Assembly: GCF_008329905.1 (NCBI RefSeq)
Contig: NZ_CP032155.1
Location: 868,001-932,000 of the forward strand
Direction of reading: 5' to 3'
Length of the DNA stretch: 64,000 bases
DNA from: Mycobacterium sp. ELW1
Lineage (GTDB): Bacteria; Actinomycetota; Actinomycetes; Mycobacteriales; Mycobacteriaceae
Part shown: one piece after another, positions 51,401-58,996 of the stretch
How the letters are laid out: every line of letters starts with the position of its first letter
How positions within the stretch are numbered: position 1 is the first letter of the stretch
The notes under the pieces: generated by a model
The model's input: only the letters and a program-made list of their open reading frames with translations
Database searches by the model: none
Told to the model about the DNA's origin: nothing
Translations under genes and position numbers: made by a program

Positions 51401-52486
51401 TCAGACCGACAGGATGTGTCCTTCGTTGGCCGGGACGGTCCCATCCAGCAGTGCCGCATAGCACTGCTCGACGGCGTCGCGACCGTGTCGCGTCACTACG
51501 GTCATCCACGGATGTTCGGCGTCGTCGATGCGTGCCAGGAATGCCGTCCACGCCGAGGCCAACCGCTCTTGCAGACCGTCGGCGCCCCACTCCGCCGCCC
51601 GCTTGCGGGCCTGTTCGGGCGCGAAGAACAACTGCGGCGGCGGGCCGGGCAATTCACCCCCGCCACCGAGTGAATCCCAATGGGTCGCGCCCACCGCGCA
51701 GCTGTAGGCCAGCAGATCGCCGAGTCTGCGGTGCACCGCCCCGCGCAGCGCGGTGTCCCCGCTCATGTCGACGTACACCGACGCGACCTCGGAAAGTGTG
51801 CCCGCGTCCTCGTAGCAGACGACGTCGTCGTAACAGCCGAGCGAGCGGGTGAATTCAGCATTCGCCGGCGACGTCAGCCCGACGACGGTGACCTCCCCGC
51901 CGCGCTGCGCGAGGCAGAACGCGGTGCCGTACGCGGTCTTGCTGGACGCACTGGACAGGATCACCGTTGTGGCGCCGAAGAATGCGTTGTCGGCGAGGAA
52001 GTCGTCGATCAGGAACGACGTGGCGAACAGTGGACGCAGAAGCGCCTGCTGAGCCTCGCGGTCGAGTCGATAACCAGGGTCGGCACTACACCGTACGTAC
52101 TGGTTGTAGACCGCGTGCAGCGCGCGCCGGTGCTCGGAGCCTTCGGCAAAACCACCCGGGTGCACATCGGTGGCCCGCAGCACCACCTCGTCGGCGATCG
52201 GCCAGTAGCCGTAGAACCGCTCGCCGACTTCCACTCCGGGACAGCGTGATTCGACGACGGTGGCGAAGCCCCACACCGGGATCTGACCGGTGGCCGAATC
52301 GCCGGTCGGATAGAACTGCCAGTAGTTCATCACGTCGCCGAGCGCGGCGTAGGTGATGTTGTTCGACGTCAGGGCGAAGGCGTCGATGCGCAGGCGTACC
52401 TCTGCGTCGTCAAGGCTGGGTGCGGGGGACTCGTCCCAGTGGGTCGTGTGCAGATCGTTGCGCTGCACTACGAATTTCGTCGTCAT
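51401..52486 (-). CDS. DUF2855 family protein (MDR-like)
   Basis: 361 aa; GGGAG 7-11 nt before ATG 52486. The fold appears related to medium-chain dehydrogenases/reductases: LRIDAFALTSNNITYAALGDVMNYWQFYP, VWGFATVVES, ILSSASSKTAYGTAF and VTVVGLTSPANAEFTRSLG (cofactor-like region). Catalytic residues of zinc MDRs are not obvious. Function is unknown; the family is known from bacteria and fungi. It diverges from the sigma factor by 205 nt. Confidence 0.83.
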   Translation of the reverse strand: MTTKFVVQRNDLHTTHWDESPAPSLDDAEVRLRIDAFALTSNNITYAALGDVMNYWQFYPTGDSATGQIPVWGFATVVESRCPGVEVGERFYGYWPIADEVVLRATDVHPGGFAEGSEHRRALHAVYNQYVRCSADPGYRLDREAQQALLRPLFATSFLIDDFLADNAFFGATTVILSSASSKTAYGTAFCLAQRGGEVTVVGLTSPANAEFTRSLGCYDDVVCYEDAGTLSEVASVYVDMSGDTALRGAVHRRLGDLLAYSCAVGATHWDSLGGGGELPGPPPQLFFAPEQARKRAAEWGADGLQERLASAWTAFLARIDDAEHPWMTVVTRHGRDAVEQCYAALLDGTVPANEGHILSV

Positions 52487-52592
52487 CGGTTCTCCCAGCG
52501 TCATCGTTGACGGGCACGACGGTAACCGACCGCGGCTGTCGTCACCGGACTTGGTCATCGGCGTAGGGCGGACCCGGTATCGGACGGGCTGA

Positions 52593-52619
52593 GGTTTCCC
52601 GCGTGGATCCCCTGGGTAC
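52593..52619 (+). promoter_or_regulatory. SigF-type promoter of the sigma factor gene
   Basis: GGTTT (52593-52597), 16-nt spacer, GGGTAC (52614-52619), a full match to the mycobacterial SigF consensus GGWWT-N16/17-GGGTAY. It would start the mRNA about 65 nt before ATG 52692. The SigF-like product could therefore drive its own gene. Confidence 0.8.
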
Positions 52620-52691
52620 ACGGGAGGTTGCAGGTTCAGAAGTTGTGCCGCGCAGTCCTGGTACCGCGAGACCAACGTAATGGAGCTTGCC

Positions 52692-53465
52692 ATGTCGGAG
52701 TATTCAGAAATGACGGCTATGTTCCGTCACCTCAAGTCGCTCGAAGCCGGTTCGCTGGCATTTCGTCGTCAGCGCAACGACATCATCGAATACGGATTGC
52801 CGCTCGCCGATCACATCGCCCGCAAGTACAGCGGCCGGGGAGAACCGTTCGATGACCTTCTGCAGGCCGCCCGAACCGGTCTCGTGAACGCCGTCAACCG
52901 CTTTGACGTCGACAATGGCGCAGACTTCCTGTCGTTCGCCGTGCCCACCATGATGGGCGAGGTTCGTCGGCACTTCCGTGACCACACCTGGGCCGTCAAG
53001 GTGCCGCGCCGCGTCAAAGAGATTCAGCCGCAACTCACCAAGGCTCGTGCGGAGTTGTCGCAACGCCTCGGTCGGGCACCGAAGATCGTCGAGATAGCCG
53101 AGTACCTCGGCATTGCGCGAGAGCTCGTCGTCGAGGGAACTCTCGGTGGGGCTCAATACTCGACTATCTCCACCGATACTCCGACCGGGGATGGTGACGA
53201 CGATCGGCCTGTCGGCGCTGTCATCGGCACGATCGATCCCAAGCTGGACAGGGTCCTCGACATCGAGACAGTGCGGCCCCTGATCGCTGCGTTGCCCGAG
53301 CGGCAGCGGATCGTTCTCAACCTTCGGTTCTTCGAGAACATGACTCAGAGCCAGATCGCAGAACGCATCGGCTGTTCGCAGATGCACGTCTCACGCATCC
53401 TGTCCAAGGCGCTCGAGACAATTCGCGACCATGCCGTTGAATCCCGGCTGGCCGCTGCCGGGTAA
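52692..53465 (+). CDS. SigF-family RNA polymerase sigma factor
   Basis: 257 aa; GGAG sits 6 nt before ATG 52692 (preferred to ATG 52680). Region 2: LPLADHIARKYSGRGEPFDDLLQAARTGLVNAVNRFD and FAVPTMMGEVRRHFRDHTWAVKVPRR. Region 3: KARAELSQRLGRAPKIVEIAEYLG. Region 4: ALPERQRIVLNLRFFENMTQSQIAERIGCSQMHVSRILSKAL. This is the general-stress SigF/SigB group. In the known M. tuberculosis case SigF follows its anti-sigma rsbW (usfX); here no RsbW-type gene adjoins it, so it may be an orphan or be held by another factor. It is preceded by its own-class promoter. Confidence 0.93.
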   Translation: MSEYSEMTAMFRHLKSLEAGSLAFRRQRNDIIEYGLPLADHIARKYSGRGEPFDDLLQAARTGLVNAVNRFDVDNGADFLSFAVPTMMGEVRRHFRDHTWAVKVPRRVKEIQPQLTKARAELSQRLGRAPKIVEIAEYLGIARELVVEGTLGGAQYSTISTDTPTGDGDDDRPVGAVIGTIDPKLDRVLDIETVRPLIAALPERQRIVLNLRFFENMTQSQIAERIGCSQMHVSRILSKALETIRDHAVESRLAAAG

Positions 53466-53522
53466 CCGGTTGTCGTTTCGGCCAAAGCTATAGCCCAGCA
53501 TCAATCCGGAGAAGAGGCAGAT

Positions 53523-53585
53523 ATGCCTGCGGTTCCGGCCAACGCCAGCAGCGCTGTCGCCACAGTCATGCCCGGCGTGGCATAG
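53523..53585 (+). CDS. Putative 20-aa ORF between sigma factor and GAF-ANTAR
   Basis: ATG 53523 to TAG 53583-53585 codes for MPAVPANASSAVATVMPGVA. GGAGAAGAGG lies 7-16 nt upstream, the best ribosome site in this gap, and the stop is 3 nt before the next ATG. It may couple or attenuate translation of the GAF-ANTAR gene. Expression is unproven. Confidence 0.35.
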   Translation: MPAVPANASSAVATVMPGVA

Positions 53586-53588
53586 CCG

Positions 53589-54311
53589 ATGTCGACCATC
53601 GAGCACCGATTCCTCGACGCGTTGGGCGAGACGCGCGGTGTGGAAGCTGCCGACCGGTTATGCCAGACGTGTGTCGAGTTGATCGATGTCGATGTCGATG
53701 TCGATGCGGCGGCGTTGTCTCTGGTGTTCGACGGTGCCAACATCGGCACGGTCGGCGCCAGTGACGCGCAGGCACGGGTGTACGACGAAATGCAGTTCGT
53801 GGTGGGTGAGGGACCGTGCTTGGATTCTGTCGCGCACCGCGCACCGGTGCTGGTCGCCGACCTCGCCGACGCCACCGAACAGCGTTGGCCGGCATACGGA
53901 CCGATGATGATCGCTCACGAGATCCGCGGCGTGTGCGCCATTCCGGTGGTGGTGGCCGGTGAGTATGTCGGGGCACTCGATTTGTTCCGCATTGCTCCCG
54001 GCGACCCATCCCGTGAACAGCTCGCGGGGATGATGGTCGCCGCAGAGTTGGCCCAATTGCCGTTGCTGGACCTGCTGAGCGACGATCTGCAGGCCGGGTT
54101 TTCTGACCCCGGGAGCAACGCGTGGGAGGACCTGAACGCATTGTCCCGCTCGGAAGTGGGTCAGGCCACAGGCATGCTGATGGCTCAATTGGGCCTCAAC
54201 GCCACCTCTGCTCTGGCCCGGCTTCGGGCATACGCATACGCATCGGGTCGCAGCGCGACCAGCGTCGCTCGCGACATCATCGACCGCCGATTGTGGTTGG
54301 AGGCAGACTGA
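53589..54311 (+). CDS. GAF-ANTAR regulator 1
   Basis: 240 aa. GAF domain (about 20-150): VVGEGPCLDSVAHRAPVLVADLADATEQRWP and GVCAIPVVVAGEYVGALDLF are typical of the GAF-ANTAR group. ANTAR (about 180-235): SEVGQATGMLMAQLGLNATSALARLRAYA. ANTAR domains bind paired-hairpin RNA and prevent transcription termination. A GATGTC hexamer repeated three times (53684-53701) encodes IDVDVDVD inside the N-terminal part. Its TGA overlaps the next ATG (TGATG). Confidence 0.9.
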   Translation: MSTIEHRFLDALGETRGVEAADRLCQTCVELIDVDVDVDAAALSLVFDGANIGTVGASDAQARVYDEMQFVVGEGPCLDSVAHRAPVLVADLADATEQRWPAYGPMMIAHEIRGVCAIPVVVAGEYVGALDLFRIAPGDPSREQLAGMMVAAELAQLPLLDLLSDDLQAGFSDPGSNAWEDLNALSRSEVGQATGMLMAQLGLNATSALARLRAYAYASGRSATSVARDIIDRRLWLEAD

Positions 54312-54382
54312 TGAACAGGCCCTTTTCGATCCAATGGTGGCCGGCGGTGCCATCCCCGAATGATGAGAGTGGGCGACGATGA
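54311..54382 (+). CDS. Putative 23-aa bridging ORF between two GAF-ANTAR genes
   Basis: ATG 54311 overlaps the preceding TGA (TGATG), and its own TGA (54380-54382) overlaps the following ATG (ATGA). It fills the whole gap between the two GAF-ANTAR genes with 24 codons (MNRPFSIQWWPAVPSPNDES...). Both overlaps are of the kind that couples translation, and the second GAF-ANTAR gene has a poor ribosome site. So a ribosome-relay peptide is likely, though not proved. Confidence 0.45.
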   Translation: MNRPFSIQWWPAVPSPNDESGRR

Positions 54383-55128
54383 GCGCACCCCGGGAAACTC
54401 AGGTGCTGGGAGCAGTGGTGGCGCTGGTCGACAGTCTGCTCGACGACTTCGACATCGTCGAACTGCTGACCGACCTCACCGGACAATGTGCGCGGCTGCT
54501 CGATGTTCGAGCAGCAGGCCTTCTCCTTGCCGGTCCACGCCAAGATCTTCATCTGATGGCGGCAACCTCGAAGAGCTCTCACGACCTGGAGATCTTTCAG
54601 CTCCAGGCAGACGAGGGACCGTGCTTGGACTGTTTCATTACCGGACAAGCGATTTCCGCGCCCGACCTGGATGCAGAGCGAGCTCGCTGGCCGCGTTTCG
54701 TCCCCGCGGCCACCGAGGCCGGCTTCGTTTCGGTCCACGCGGTTCCGATGCGTGCCGCGGGCACGCTGCTCGGTGCACTGGGACTGTTCGGCACGCGACT
54801 CGGGGCGCTCAACGACGCCGATCTGCTTGTCGCGCATTCGTTGGTGCATGTGGCGTGTGTGGCTATCCTGCAAGGACATTCACCGACGCCGAACACCGTC
54901 GGCCCGTCGCTGCGAGCGGCGCTGAATGATCGCGTGGTTGTCGACCAGGCCACGGGCTTCGTTGGCGAGACCCTCGGTGTCCCCATGGAAGAGGCATTCC
55001 GTCTCCTACGCCAGTATGCGCAGAACCATCCCGAACATCTCACTGACATCGCTCGACAGTTGGTGGGTCAACCCGCGCGGCGCGCGGGGATTCTGGCCGC
55101 GTTGGCAGAGCTGGTCCCAGAGGTCTGA
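54379..55128 (+). CDS. GAF-ANTAR regulator 2
   Basis: 249 aa. GAF (about 15-160): DIVELLTDLTGQCARLLDVRAAGLLLAG, QADEGPCLDCFITGQAISAPDL, VSVHAVPMRAAGTLLGALGLFG. ANTAR (about 180-230): DRVVVDQATGFVGETLGVPMEEAFRLLRQYA. A paralogue of regulator 1, with the same EGPCLD GAF motif. Likely an RNA-binding antiterminator controlled by a small ligand or redox signal (several Cys in GAF). The product of the plus-strand series ends 16 nt before the convergent regulator 3. Confidence 0.9.
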   Translation: MSAPRETQVLGAVVALVDSLLDDFDIVELLTDLTGQCARLLDVRAAGLLLAGPRQDLHLMAATSKSSHDLEIFQLQADEGPCLDCFITGQAISAPDLDAERARWPRFVPAATEAGFVSVHAVPMRAAGTLLGALGLFGTRLGALNDADLLVAHSLVHVACVAILQGHSPTPNTVGPSLRAALNDRVVVDQATGFVGETLGVPMEEAFRLLRQYAQNHPEHLTDIARQLVGQPARRAGILAALAELVPEV

Positions 55129-55144
55129 TCAGCCACGCCGCTGG

Positions 55145-55837
55145 TCAGTCAATCGCAGATTCGTGCTCCGCGACGAGCCAACGCGCCACGTCGACCAGCT
55201 TGATATTCGTGTCCGCCGATGCATGGGTCAACATCGCGAATGCCTCAACCCCGGTGATGTTGTGGCGGTGCATCAGAATGCCTTTGGCTTGACTGATGAC
55301 ATCGCGGCTGGCCAGCGCAGCATGGAACTGGGTTGCGGCGGCTGTGCCGAACATCGCCACTGCCGCGTGCTGGGCGACAATCGTGCCGACATCGACGGAT
55401 TCCTGGGTGAACGCGTTCGGTTGAGCGCCATAGAGGTTCATTGCCCCGAGGGTTTCGGATTCCACGAATAGCTGAAATGAGAGCAGACTGTGCACATCCA
55501 GCGAGATCGCTTGCCGGACGAACTCAGGCCAGCGTGTTTCGCTCGACATGTCGTCGATGAGGACGGTGTGGTGCTCCCGTAAAGCGGTGATGCAGGGGCC
55601 GTCGCCGAGTTCGCTCTGCAACTGGTCGAGGTGGGCGACGATCGGATCGGTGGGAGCCTCGGCTACTACCGTGCCGCGCTGGATCAGGGAGATGCCTACC
55701 CACCGCGCCCCGGGCACTATCGCTGTGGCCGCGTCGACGATGGTCTGCAAGGTGTCGGCCCGGCTTTTCTGCGCTTGCAGGCGCATCGCAAAATTGCCCA
55801 GGGTTCGGGCTAATTCGTTGCTGGCGTCGGCGGGCAT
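55145..55837 (-). CDS. GAF-ANTAR regulator 3
   Basis: 230 aa from ATG 55837 (ATGs further upstream overlap the promoter-like element). GAF: ATAIVPGARWVGISLIQRG, LGDGPCITALREHHTVLIDDM, SLLSFQLFVESETLGAMNLYG. ANTAR: SRDVISQAKGILMHRHNITGVEAFAMLTHAS. It faces regulator 2 and has the same architecture. No ribosome site is visible, and a SigF-like -10 lies 8 nt before this ATG, so its mRNA may be leaderless. Confidence 0.87.
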   Translation of the reverse strand: MPADASNELARTLGNFAMRLQAQKSRADTLQTIVDAATAIVPGARWVGISLIQRGTVVAEAPTDPIVAHLDQLQSELGDGPCITALREHHTVLIDDMSSETRWPEFVRQAISLDVHSLLSFQLFVESETLGAMNLYGAQPNAFTQESVDVGTIVAQHAAVAMFGTAAATQFHAALASRDVISQAKGILMHRHNITGVEAFAMLTHASADTNIKLVDVARWLVAEHESAID

Positions 55838-55845
55838 CAAACAAC

Positions 55846-55872
55846 CTACCCACAATGGAACGAAATCATCCC
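55846..55872 (-). promoter_or_regulatory. SigF-like promoter of GAF-ANTAR 3
   Basis: On the minus strand GGGAT (55872-55868), 16-nt spacer, GGGTAG (55851-55846), one base off the SigF consensus in each element. ATG 55837 follows after 8 nt. Confidence 0.35.
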
Positions 55873-55995
55873 CCACGACCCCGCCGGCACGTGTCTGAAC
55901 CGGCGGGATCTAAGCAGGTCGTATGGGCGCGCCCACCGCATCTGCTTACACCAGTTATCCCCGGTCATGCTGCGCCCAAACACATGCAGTTGCGC

Positions 55996-57141
55996 TCAAT
56001 ATGGAACGCCGAGCGCCAGAACCGCTGTGTCGTCTTCGATACCGGATCCGAAAGTGCCTAAAAGTTGGCGGATTTCGGCGATCAAATCGTCCGCGTTGGT
56101 TGGCGTCAGGGCCGTGACAAATCGGCGCAGTGCGCCGTCGTCGTCGTATCGGCGTTTACCCTCGCCGACCCGTGCCTCGGTCAGACCGTCGCTGTAGAGC
56201 AGCAGGGTGTCGCCCGGCGCAAGTCGTAGCGAGGCGTCGACGAACCGCGGCCGGTCGGTCAGGCCGACAGCCATCCCGCCGGTGAGATCCAGATAGTCGA
56301 CCTCACCGGAGCGCTCCATCAACAGCGGAGGCGGATGCCCACCACTGGCCAACCGCACCTCGAATCCGTCCTCCTTCTGGGTGAGAGTGCCGAATACCAC
56401 TGTGCAGAACCGCGTTTGACCATCGCGATACTCCTGGCCGATGACGGTGTTCAGCCGGTGCAGCACCGTGATCGGGTCGGGGTCGACGACAGCGGCTGTG
56501 CGCAGCGTGTAGCGGGTCAACGACGTGATCGCCGCGGCCGCCGGTCCCTTACCGCACACATCGCCCAGGAAGAACCCGGATACGTTGTGTGACAACGGGA
56601 AAAGGTCGTAGAAGTCACCGCCGATGTCCTGCACCGACGCATGGTAGTGGGCGGCAGCGGTGAGCCCCTCGGGCACTGAGAGCGACGGAGGCAGTAGCGA
56701 CCGACGCAACGTCTCGGCCAACGACTCGGCCCTGGCTCGCTCGGATTCGGCGCGCTGGCGTTCCTCAAGCAGAGCTCGTTCGTACGACCGTCGTTCGCGG
56801 GCGTCTTGGATGTCGACGCGAATCAGTGCCGGGCGCCCGTCGTCACCGCTCTTGACGTTGGCGGTCAGAAAGACGGACCGGCGCGAGCTGTCGGCAGCCC
56901 GCAGTTCCACGCTGATGCCTTCGAGTTCGCCACTCATCTGCAGCAGCGGCGCGAAGTGCGTTTCGAAGTGGATGCGCCCGCCGACGGTGAACAGATCAGT
57001 GATCTGCTTGCCGCGCAACGCATTCGGCGTAGTTCCCAGCCAGGACGCCAACGTGGTGTTGGCGTCGAGGATGCGTCCGTCCGGGGTCGCCGCCAGCTGA
57101 CCGCTGGGTGCGTTCTGCCACAGATCCTCGGTGTCGGTCAT
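55996..57141 (-). CDS. PAS-PP2C (SpoIIE-type) phosphatase, RsbP-like
   Basis: 381 aa. PAS domain 1-112 (LAATPDGRILDANTTLASWLG), coiled-coil linker about 114-148 (ERALLEERQRAESERARAES), then a metal-dependent SpoIIE/PP2C phosphatase: DIGGDFYD at 172-179, GDVCGKGPAAAA from 193, SGGHPPPLL, LLYSDGLTEAR and GIEDDTAVLAL. RsbP of B. subtilis has this same order and dephosphorylates RsbV in energy stress. Its start overlaps the stop of the RsbQ-like gene (ATGA), the same pairing as rsbQ-rsbP. Target protein here is unknown. Confidence 0.9.
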   Translation of the reverse strand: MTDTEDLWQNAPSGQLAATPDGRILDANTTLASWLGTTPNALRGKQITDLFTVGGRIHFETHFAPLLQMSGELEGISVELRAADSSRRSVFLTANVKSGDDGRPALIRVDIQDARERRSYERALLEERQRAESERARAESLAETLRRSLLPPSLSVPEGLTAAAHYHASVQDIGGDFYDLFPLSHNVSGFFLGDVCGKGPAAAAITSLTRYTLRTAAVVDPDPITVLHRLNTVIGQEYRDGQTRFCTVVFGTLTQKEDGFEVRLASGGHPPPLLMERSGEVDYLDLTGGMAVGLTDRPRFVDASLRLAPGDTLLLYSDGLTEARVGEGKRRYDDDGALRRFVTALTPTNADDLIAEIRQLLGTFGSGIEDDTAVLALGVPY

Positions 57142-57935
57142 GCGTAGGCAAATGCCGCAAGTACTTCGGCGGTGGCCTCGGGCGCGCTGACGTGCGGGCA
57201 GTGGCCGGTCGCGTCGAGAGTGATCAGTTGGGCGTCGGGGATGCGATCACGGACGTAGGCGCCGACTTCGGGCGGCGCGATGACGTCCTGGCGGCAGTCG
57301 ACGATCAGCGTGGGAACCGGGACACCGGCGAGGTCGGCTCGGTTGTCGGAGAGAAACGTGGCGCGGGCGAAGATCTTCGCGGCTGCGGGATTGGTGCGGC
57401 AGAACGTCGTGGCGAGGTCCTCGGCCAGCTCAGGGCGGTCGGCGTTGCCCATGATCGTCGGGGCCATCGACTGCGACCAGCCGAGGTAGTTGCTTTCCAG
57501 AGATTCGAGTAGCTCGTCAATGTCGGCGCGGCTGAAACCGCCGCGGTACCCGTCGTCGTCGATGTAGCGCGGAGACGGGGTGATCATCGCCAGCTTGCTG
57601 AACCGGGCCGGCGCCGTGGACACCGCCAGCACCCCGATCATGGCGGCCACCGAGTGCCCAACGAGCACCACATCGCGCAGGTCTAGGGCCTCGGCGATCT
57701 CCACCACGTCGTCGGCGTAGCCCTGCAGCGACGCGTACTTGCCCGGGTCCCACGCGGCGGGGTCGGCGTTCCCCGAACCGACGTGGTCGAACAGAACGAT
57801 GTCGAACCGGTCCCGCAGCCGAGAAGCCACCGGGTGCCACAGGTGCTGGTCGCAGCCGAAGCCGTGGGCCAACAGGAGCGTCGGCCCGTCCGCGTCACCC
57901 ACGCGGGTGACGTGGTTGCGGGAGACGACGTCCAT
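57138..57935 (-). CDS. RsbQ/KAI2-D14-like alpha/beta hydrolase
   Basis: 265 aa, with triad S95 (LVGHSVAAMIG), D217 and H245 at almost the same positions as in RsbQ and the plant receptors KAI2/D14. Other shared features: LLLAHGFGCDQHLWHPV, LFDHVGSGNADP, SPRYIDDDGYRGGF. In B. subtilis RsbQ is needed by the PAS-phosphatase RsbP for energy-stress signalling and probably passes it a small hydrophobic ligand. Here the phosphatase gene overlaps its stop. It starts 18 nt downstream of the GAF-GGDEF gene, so all three form one operon. Confidence 0.9.
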   Translation of the reverse strand: MDVVSRNHVTRVGDADGPTLLLAHGFGCDQHLWHPVASRLRDRFDIVLFDHVGSGNADPAAWDPGKYASLQGYADDVVEIAEALDLRDVVLVGHSVAAMIGVLAVSTAPARFSKLAMITPSPRYIDDDGYRGGFSRADIDELLESLESNYLGWSQSMAPTIMGNADRPELAEDLATTFCRTNPAAAKIFARATFLSDNRADLAGVPVPTLIVDCRQDVIAPPEVGAYVRDRIPDAQLITLDATGHCPHVSAPEATAEVLAAFAYA

Positions 57936-57953
57936 CAGGGCATTCTTGCGCAG

Positions 57954-58994
57954 TTAGCGCCGGGTCCCGGATCGTGTCCGCTTTTCGGCATACATGGCGG
58001 CGTCGGCACGGGCCAGGACTGCTTCGGCCAGGTCGCCGCCGCCTACGACCGCTGTTCCGCAGCTGGCGCCGACGGTCAGTGCCCCAGCGCTGGTGGGCAT
58101 GTCTTCCTGCAGCACGGTGACCAGGCGCTGACGCAGGCTGAACGGGTCGGGGGCGAACGAAGATGCCAGCAGTACGGCGAACTCGTCCCCGCCGATCCGT
58201 GCTCCGAGATCCTCGGCTCGGCAGGTGGTGGCAATGCGGCTGCCGATGATCCGCAGCACCTCGTCACCGACAGAGTGGCCGTACACGTCGTTGATCGGCT
58301 TGAACCCGTCGAGGTCAATGTAGAGCACGACAGCTACCGGGTTACCGGTCCCGGCGGCGCCGGAAATCATGCCTTCCAGTCCCGACAGGAACGCAGCCCG
58401 GTTGGCCAACCCGGTTAGGGCGTCGACGGAGGCGGCACGGGCCTTCTCGTCCATGACATGGGCGCGGGCCAAGGCCTTGGCGATGAACTGAGCCAGCTGT
58501 TCGAGCAGGTTCACGTCCTCTTCGGCGAAGGCGTTCGGCTCGCTGCAGATGACTTTCAAGACGCCCTGCGTGCGGTTCCCATCGACCAGCGGAACGACGA
58601 TCATCGAGCGGGCGTGCACCCTGCGACAGGCCTCCAGGTCCACCCGGGGATCGGTCTCGGTGTCGGTGGAAATCAGGATCTTGCCGGTTCGGACGCACTC
58701 TCCGGACATGCTGCCCGACATCGCCAACCGCAATCCTTCGGTGCCGGCGAGTGAACCGGCGGTGGTGGTGTAGACCATCTCACCGAACTCGGCGAGCTCG
58801 ATCACCGCGCCGTGAGCATGGGTCGCTTCGCGTGCCTGTTCCGCGACGATCTTCATCACCGCATCGGCCGTCGCATCGGCCTCATTGATTGCTTGCTGCA
58901 CCTTGATGATGGTCTGCAAGGTCGCTACCGACAGTTCGCCCCCCACGGGCTGGATATTAGGGGAAAAGACGCGGTCAGCGTAGGCAATAAACAA
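57954..58994 (-). CDS. GAF-GGDEF diguanylate cyclase
   Basis: 346 aa from ATG 58994 (GTG 58946 is possible). GAF domain about 40-180 (MVYTTTAGSLAGTEGLRLAMSGSMSGECVRTGK, RRVHARSMIVVPLVDGN); GGDEF domain 185-346, with DALTGLANRAAFL, YIDLDGFKPINDVYGHSVGDE and GGDEF at 268-272. RAED lies five residues before GGDEF, an RxxD I-site for product inhibition. No EAL domain. First gene of the operon with the RsbQ- and RsbP-like genes, so c-di-GMP synthesis would be made together with the energy-stress pair. Confidence 0.9.
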   Translation of the reverse strand: MFIAYADRVFSPNIQPVGGELSVATLQTIIKVQQAINEADATADAVMKIVAEQAREATHAHGAVIELAEFGEMVYTTTAGSLAGTEGLRLAMSGSMSGECVRTGKILISTDTETDPRVDLEACRRVHARSMIVVPLVDGNRTQGVLKVICSEPNAFAEEDVNLLEQLAQFIAKALARAHVMDEKARAASVDALTGLANRAAFLSGLEGMISGAAGTGNPVAVVLYIDLDGFKPINDVYGHSVGDEVLRIIGSRIATTCRAEDLGARIGGDEFAVLLASSFAPDPFSLRQRLVTVLQEDMPTSAGALTVGASCGTAVVGGGDLAEAVLARADAAMYAEKRTRSGTRR

Positions 58995-58996
58995 TT

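Noticed and set aside
52487..52691. A hidden rsbW-like anti-sigma gene upstream of the sigma factor
   Set aside because: The 205-nt gap is too short and contains only the promoter; no HATPase motif is readable in any frame nearby.
53684..53701. CRISPR or tandem non-coding array
   Set aside because: The short GATGTC repeats are in frame within a gene and have no spacers.
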